Source of the DNA: Alphaproteobacteria bacterium
Lineage (GTDB): Bacteria > Pseudomonadota > Alphaproteobacteria > UBA828
NCBI GenBank assembly: GCA_022820945.1
Contig: JAJEEP010000030.1
Span: 1 to 32,771, forward strand
DNA length: 32,771 bases
Reading direction: 5' to 3'
Numbering within the stretch: the first letter of the stretch is position 1; each line of letters starts with the position of its first letter. The position numbers were made by a program, and so were the translations under genes. Below are positions 29,501-32,771 of this stretch, piece after piece. The notes below the pieces were generated by a model. The model was not told the origin of the DNA, did not search any database, and worked only from the letters and a program-made list of their open reading frames with translations.

Positions 29501-31784
29501 TCTCGTCCCCGGCGCGCAGCGGCAGCGGCCGCGATTCGCAGAGCGAGAGATTGTGCGCCGCGTTGCCCGAGGGCGCGAACGTGCGGCTCTCGCCCCGGCG
29601 CTCCAGCCGCACCCCGTCCTCCCCGGTCCCGGCGACGGTCCAGGCCTCGCCCTCGCGCAGGCCGTACACGTCCCGGTTGGCCACCGCGACATCGCCCGCG
29701 CGCCAGGTCTCCCGATCGGCGGCATGGACCCGGGTGAGCCTCCGGTCCACCAGCCGGCCGATCTCCACGGACCGGCGCCCCAGCACGCCCTCGTCAGCAA
29801 GACCCCGGCGCACCGCCGCGTTGATCTCTTCCCGCATCTCATGCGTGGGCGCCAGGATGACCGTTCCCTTCCGCGCATCCGCCGGCAGCGACAGCCACAG
29901 CCGCGCCGCCGTCCCGGCCAGCGCGTCCGCCGGCAGCTCCCGCACGTCGGCCGCGATGCTCTCCATCGCCAGCGCCGGATCGCCCGCAACCATGTGCTCC
30001 ACCGCAGCCTTCAGGTCCACCGAGCGCTGCCGGATCACGTCGTCCATCCGCGCCGTCGCCATGCCCGCGCGCTGCAGCAGCCGGAACGGCTGGCCCGCAG
30101 CCACCGCACGCAGCTGCAGGCTGTCCCCCACCAGAACCAGGCGCGCCACCCCGAGCGGCGCCAGGAGCCGCTGAAGGTCCCGCATCTGCACCGTCCCCAC
30201 CATCGAGGACTCGTCGACCACCACCACCGCGTCCCGGAAGCTCTCGCCGGCCCGCACAATCTCCTCCTCCGAGGCCGCGCCCTCGGCGATCGAGCCGTAG
30301 CGCGTCAGCAGCCATTGCAGGGTGGTCGCCCCGATACCGCCCTCGAACCCCAGCACTCGCGCCGCCGCCGCCGACGGCGCGAGGCCGAACACCCGGCGAT
30401 CGCCCGCCAGCTTCGCCACCTCGTTCAGCATCCGGGTCTTGCCGGTGCCCGCGAACCCCTGCACCCCGACCACGGGGTCCCGCGAGCACAGGATCAGGCG
30501 CACCGCCTCCTTCTGCCCCTCCGTCAGCTCCGTCGCGGCCAAGCGTCCGTCGACCGCCTCTTCGGAAGCGAGGGGCCGTGCCGAGCCCTTGCCCTCCCGC
30601 ATGCGCCGGACCACCTCCTTCTCGGCCCTGAGCGTGCGCCGCGTCGTCAGCGCGCCGTCGCCGGCGGCAACCAGGTGGCCGTCCTCGCGCAGCCGCCCGA
30701 TCTCGGTCCGCAACTCCGCATGCGTGTGCCGCCCCGGCTCGCGGCCCAGAGCCGCCGCCAGCAGGTCGGACTCGCTGAACATCGCGTGACGCTCTTCCAG
30801 GTGGTCGACCGCCTGCCACACCGCCTCCAGCGCCGTGAACCGCGCAGGCGGGCGCGTGAAGCCCCGCTCCGTCCGGTCGAGCCGCACCGCGTCCGCATCC
30901 CGCGCAAGCCCCAGTGCCTCGGCGCGGGCCTTCCACATCGCCGACAGCTCGCTGCGCTCCGGCTCGTCCTTGCGCTTCCGCGTATGCAGCGTCGCCGCCT
31001 GCGCGCTCTTCGCGCCGTACTCCCAGCCCCGCTCCGCCATGTAGTCGAGGATGTCCCGGCGGCGCGTCGAGAACGCCTCCAGCATCGCCGACGAGTATCC
31101 CGCAAGCTCGAAGCTCGGAAGACCGCCCACCTGGGTCGGGACCAGCACGTAGCCCATCTCCCCCAGACGCCGTGCCAGATCGTTCCGGTACCACGCCCCG
31201 ATCAGGCGCCGGTTGCGCTGGAGCTGCGTCGGCTCCACGCTCCGCCACTCGCCCGCCGCGTTCCGCGTCATGTTGGCGATCACCGCGTGCGTATGGAGCT
31301 GCGGGTCGTTGTTGCGGCTCGCAACGTGCCGGAAGGTCGCCGCCACGAGACCGTCCGCCTTCACCCTGGGACGCCGCCCGGTCTCAGGCTCGTAGCCACG
31401 GGTCTGAAGGAACTCCGCCTCCATCCAGTCCAGCGCCGCCCGCACCGACGCGTCGTGCGCCCGCATCACCGCCTTGTTGTCGTGAAGCAGCGCCTCCAGA
31501 GACACCGACTTCGGCGCCGAGAAGGTCGCGTCCCAGCCCGGGCGGTGCTGGTGCTCGCCGCCCACAACCCGGCCGAGGTGGATATTCGTGCCCGGCACAT
31601 GGCCTTGGAGCACCTGAACGAACCGGCGCCGGCTCACCCGTTGCGGCAGGCCCAGCGCCTCCGCTCCTCCGCCGTGCCAGCGGTTGGCCGTGCGGTGCGC
31701 CTTGTCGTTCCGCACCAGGTACTCGTGCAGCATGTAATCCGCCGCTTCCGACGCAGACGCCAGCGCGCGCGGGCCGGAGAGCAT
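26595..31784 (-). CDS. MobF-type conjugative relaxase-helicase (TraA/TrwC-like)
   Basis: The 1729-residue protein starts with a TrwC-type relaxase domain: Tyr17 and Tyr22 as candidate nicking residues, GWDATFSAPKSVSLEALL, and the three-histidine metal site (His153, His164 and His166 in DPQLHTHAV), each three residues after the TrwC positions. The RecD-like helicase follows: Walker A GFAGTGKT (443-450), VVVDESSMVG, and the C-terminal motif TVYRAQGLTRDNVIAVLD. It nicks one strand at oriT, stays bound, and unwinds the plasmid for transfer. Residues 1108-1163 form an eight-heptad coiled coil, and degenerate repeated modules fill residues 900-1700. TrwC has 966 residues, so the C-terminal extension is unusually long. 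The ATG at 31784 gives the classic MLS start; a longer frame upstream lacks homology features. It is convergent with the accessory genes. Confidence 0.93.
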   Translation of the reverse strand: MLSGPRALASASEAADYMLHEYLVRNDKAHRTANRWHGGGAEALGLPQRVSRRRFVQVLQGHVPGTNIHLGRVVGGEHQHRPGWDATFSAPKSVSLEALLHDNKAVMRAHDASVRAALDWMEAEFLQTRGYEPETGRRPRVKADGLVAATFRHVASRNNDPQLHTHAVIANMTRNAAGEWRSVEPTQLQRNRRLIGAWYRNDLARRLGEMGYVLVPTQVGGLPSFELAGYSSAMLEAFSTRRRDILDYMAERGWEYGAKSAQAATLHTRKRKDEPERSELSAMWKARAEALGLARDADAVRLDRTERGFTRPPARFTALEAVWQAVDHLEERHAMFSESDLLAAALGREPGRHTHAELRTEIGRLREDGHLVAAGDGALTTRRTLRAEKEVVRRMREGKGSARPLASEEAVDGRLAATELTEGQKEAVRLILCSRDPVVGVQGFAGTGKTRMLNEVAKLAGDRRVFGLAPSAAAARVLGFEGGIGATTLQWLLTRYGSIAEGAASEEEIVRAGESFRDAVVVVDESSMVGTVQMRDLQRLLAPLGVARLVLVGDSLQLRAVAAGQPFRLLQRAGMATARMDDVIRQRSVDLKAAVEHMVAGDPALAMESIAADVRELPADALAGTAARLWLSLPADARKGTVILAPTHEMREEINAAVRRGLADEGVLGRRSVEIGRLVDRRLTRVHAADRETWRAGDVAVANRDVYGLREGEAWTVAGTGEDGVRLERRGESRTFAPSGNAAHNLSLCESRPLPLRAGDEIVWTRNIRRRGLINGERATVERIAGDRIHVRTHSGRGLRFAVDDDDLRHIDHAWSSTVYRAQGLTRDNVIAVLDSASMMSDRAMLYVEMSRARDGFVLLTDDTEQLVSRLEREGETVSSALEASGQAVWLAPDMAVAEKPALWPVLAEWRAHVRRAEEARVPPFHLEGCDALIARMGALAEKDALPRALSGVLEEHRPFAEDRAFVSGWTSAMLETAGQRERMLAEAEASGTAVTSLRGHAAWSRRAERALTEGAALLADDERYGVHLDRIKGARAQLGEPLDELGRALVFDRTAASLRSEWRAWEQGKGEGSLEDFATRIAALAREAAPGEMPPDLSRAAVEIAERQRAEEQRQRAEEQRLREEDERLRAKVEWQRAKEERLRADEQRREEERRRKEEGRKLAARKARGAQSALEALTRERTQLLHAAAAVEPVANRDDWRTWRDRAEAAMAEAGTVGEDAALDSGTRKALAASAEALARGLAVDREAAELCRGWDEYFAQSGRVGIHPFHTPESEALAGRTAALEKRVAQPLEMPATIRMGLENYRKRAEEWSRIRECRDELARLAWRPEPGSEEWLRDARLTTRAAAAILNDGIMGGRAHGLSGTPMGETFQSNAAALVRELRIHDASERLLRDWAEHADAAAREELHPFHVPGYGALLDRIRDHEGEAGERMPAPLARVLEEHEPLVRTDREARKLAGRLDACLARRDALLERAERKLDPWQPVIELGRWYARWHREAERALEAGHHLLGNERHAAHLAALGGREKIERAVERIERAAVLDHLPAGAVAACETVDDRVRETGRHRFFLPEHRRACDLLSDSVVSSGVRHAAASAFVKDELAMRNEMSEQARRLEKTKTQLEECRQKHALAATDDLPFVQQEDYGAWRSRAERAVDNAREMLADETRLAPFFEENPGLRLALEVPSASLGRTMRDEDEEWERIKRERAEQQRLEQRRSRSRGRSM
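28296..28463 (-). repeat. Eight tandem 21-bp units coding a charged heptad coiled coil in the relaxase
   Basis: Read on the minus strand, eight consecutive 21-base units encode heptads beginning RQRAEEQ, RQRAEEQ, RLREEDE, RLRAKVE, WQRAKEE, RLRADEQ, RREEERR and RKEEGRK. The first six share the DNA pattern cgg-c-g/t-cggg-g/a. The array is in frame, so copy-number change would lengthen or shorten the protein by whole heptads. Confidence 0.85.
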
Positions 31785-31785
31785 C

Positions 31786-32049
31786 CTAGCGTCTGGAGCG
31801 CGGGCAGGCCGCCGGGGTGCGGCAGGAGCGGTCGCGCGCGATCGGGGCCGAGGAGCGCCGTTCGATCGTGAATGCGCCAGTCCCGCGGTCGAACAGGACC
31901 GCAAGGGCATGGCGCATGCAAACGGGACGGAATCCCTCCGGTCCACACGCGAGACGGGATGTCGGGGGGCAATGCATCGTCTGAGCAGGAACGACCACGG
32001 CCGGGGTGTCGCGGAATCCGCCGATCCGCACAACGTCCGCGAACGCCAT
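31786..32049 (-). CDS. Hypothetical small protein ending one base before the relaxase start
   Basis: An open frame of 87 residues (from ATG 32049; a GTG at 32127 would give 113) ends in TAG one base before the relaxase ATG (TAG-G-ATG), the spacing of translationally coupled genes. The product contains scattered cysteines and histidines (MHCPP, ACGPEG, PVCMRHALAV) and the plausible strand FDRGTGAFTIERR, but ends in low-complexity RDRSCRTPAACPRSRR. No family is recognised and no good ribosome binding site is seen. It could be a chance frame; the adjacency is the main reason to list it. Confidence 0.33.
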   Translation of the reverse strand: MAFADVVRIGGFRDTPAVVVPAQTMHCPPTSRLACGPEGFRPVCMRHALAVLFDRGTGAFTIERRSSAPIARDRSCRTPAACPRSRR

Positions 32050-32114
32050 ACAGTAGCACGGATGCGGACACTTCCTCGCCACATGGTCGCAGCGACGCAA
32101 ACGTGGGAGATTAC

Positions 32115-32336
32115 ATGCGATCGTCACCGACTCGGCAGAAACCGGATGGGCTGCGAATGCGGAGGCGATGGAAGGAGCGAGAATCGAACCGAGCCCTGGC
32201 GGAAGACAAGCTCCCCTCTGACCTGCATGCTTTGCTCGCGGTCAGGCTGGCAGACGAGAGGGCCGCTGTGGTGGTGGCCGACCTCCTCGCGCGCATAACG
32301 AGTCGCGGCTTTCAGCCCGGTGACGACCCGGCGTGA
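32115..32336 (+). CDS. Hypothetical 73-residue protein
   Basis: The ATG at 32115 follows GGGAG at six bases. The frame encodes a basic N-terminus (RRRWKERESNR) and a helical C-terminal half, DLHALLAVRLADERAAVVVA followed by DLLARITSRGF, with the composition of a real small protein. It is not recognised as a member of a family. It overlaps, on the other strand, only the longer version of the coupled minus-strand frame and would be divergent from the relaxase gene, as small regulators often are. Confidence 0.38.
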   Translation: MRSSPTRQKPDGLRMRRRWKERESNRALAEDKLPSDLHALLAVRLADERAAVVVADLLARITSRGFQPGDDPA

Positions 32337-32658
32337 CGGCCCGCAAGACGCTCCCTGTCCGCGTTGCCGTTGAATAATCATTCCGCTATCGACCTCACGC
32401 ATTCTCCCGCCCCTTGTCCCGACGTCGCCGCCAGGGTGTGTTCCAGGCTGTCCATGCTCTCTTGTGCAGCGGGCGCCACCTCGAGCCCTTCCAATTCCTT
32501 GGTAAACTGGAGAAAACACAGGTTCAGCATGTGGCCCAACCGCAAGCTCGCAGAAATGGCGCCGCTGCTGACCTGCCTGCCCTGCTTCCGATAAGTGCAG
32601 TCGACGGTCGCGCTCAATGGATAGAACACTGAGTGTTGATGACGGTCTAGACCGGCGC
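32337..32658. other. Intergenic stretch of lower GC with two adjacent palindromes
   Basis: No convincing gene is seen; a GTG-started minus-strand frame at 32378-32629 is open for 83 residues but has no ribosome binding site or recognisable motif. Near the right end lie AACACT-G-AGTGTT (32625-32637) and the perfect 12-bp palindrome CGGTCTAGACCG (32643-32654). They sit just downstream of the stop of the reading frame that enters from the right edge. Confidence 0.45.
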
Positions 32659-32771
32659 TTATTCGCTTTTTTGGGGGCGCGTGCTTTCGGTGGCGATGTA
32701 GTTGACGGGTTTTTGTCCCCGATGAATTGACCGCTTCTGTTGCTGCTGGGCCTGTGGGGAAGTGGTCAGGC
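32659..32771 (-). CDS. C-terminal end of an unidentified protein entering from the right edge
   Basis: From the right edge the minus strand is open for 36 codons to a TAA at 32661-32659. The residues, including QQQQKRSIHRGQKPVNYIAT and ending STRPQKSE, look like a natural hydrophilic C-terminal tail, in contrast to the other frames. It lies on the same strand as the relaxase and upstream of it, where a coupling protein or other transfer gene would be usual, but nothing in 36 residues identifies it. Confidence 0.35.
   Translation of the reverse strand, partial: LTTSPQAQQQQKRSIHRGQKPVNYIATESTRPQKSE

Noticed and set aside
28443-31871. A long open frame (over 1100 codons) on the plus strand opposite the relaxase
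   Set aside because: It is the antisense shadow of a GC-rich gene: Arg/Pro/His-rich, without domains, while the minus strand has complete relaxase and helicase motifs.
31785-32084. An extended relaxase start 100 codons upstream
   Set aside because: The added residues are Arg/Pro/Ser-rich and unlike the family; the MLS-type start at 31784 matches MobF relaxases.
32175-32200. tRNA T-arm-like sequence (GGTTCGATTC on the minus strand)
   Set aside because: The T-stem does not pair, no matching acceptor 5' strand or anticodon arm lies upstream, and there is no CCA; probably chance, though a remnant attachment site cannot be excluded.
32378-32629. An 83-codon minus-strand frame starting with GTG
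   Set aside because: Open but without ribosome binding site, motif or neighbour support; kept only as a note in the intergenic entry.

Overview
The window looks like a high-GC alphaproteobacterial chromosome (Rhodospirillales or Rhizobiales-like) followed by the start of an integrated or plasmid-derived mobile element. Support comes from gene content (BolA, DegP, MlaF-like ATPase), dense ATGA-overlapped operons with almost no AT-rich intergenic DNA, an alphaproteobacterial-style palindromic intergenic repeat at 10250-10344, and a TraA/TrwC-like relaxase. No species can be named from the sequence alone.

Left part (1-7568): a YbbA/YbbP-type ABC exporter pair lies divergent from a TesA-type GDSL esterase, as in the E. 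coli tesA/ybbAP locus. It is followed by an RNA 2',3'-cyclic phosphodiesterase (ThpR), a minimal zincin, a two-gene split transketolase, a surface-type lipoprotein and a glycerophosphodiester phosphodiesterase with an odd start region.

Middle (7700-10680): four genes form an incomplete bacterial multicomponent monooxygenase of the toluene/alkene monooxygenase type: diiron alpha subunit, gamma subunit, Rieske ferredoxin and effector. The hydroxylase beta subunit and the reductase that should follow are absent; an intergenic palindromic repeat and bolA follow instead. This is the most unusual chromosomal locus.

10688-24851 holds accessory and housekeeping functions: a histone-deacetylase-like amidohydrolase, a DegP/DegQ protease, an orphan MlaF-like ATPase with changed catalytic residues, a PLP phospho-lyase paired with an APH-type kinase (probable amino-alcohol or hydroxylysine phosphate degradation), a FIST protein with an amidase, two glycosyltransferases (one a two-domain GT2 fusion), and a three-gene catabolic operon of flavoprotein, beta-hydroxyacid dehydrogenase and RraA/aldolase-like protein.

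At about 25013 the sequence changes abruptly from GC-rich coding DNA to AT-richer, repeat-rich DNA, just after a gene start with a strong Shine-Dalgarno that stops after 18 codons. Beyond it are three tandem, ATGA-coupled paralogous ribbon-helix-helix-like proteins and, convergent to them, a 1729-residue MobF relaxase-helicase with a heptad coiled coil and a repeated C-terminal module. This is the mobilisation region of a conjugative or mobilisable element. No integrase, coupling protein or type IV secretion genes can be identified in the window, although an unidentified reading frame runs off the right edge.
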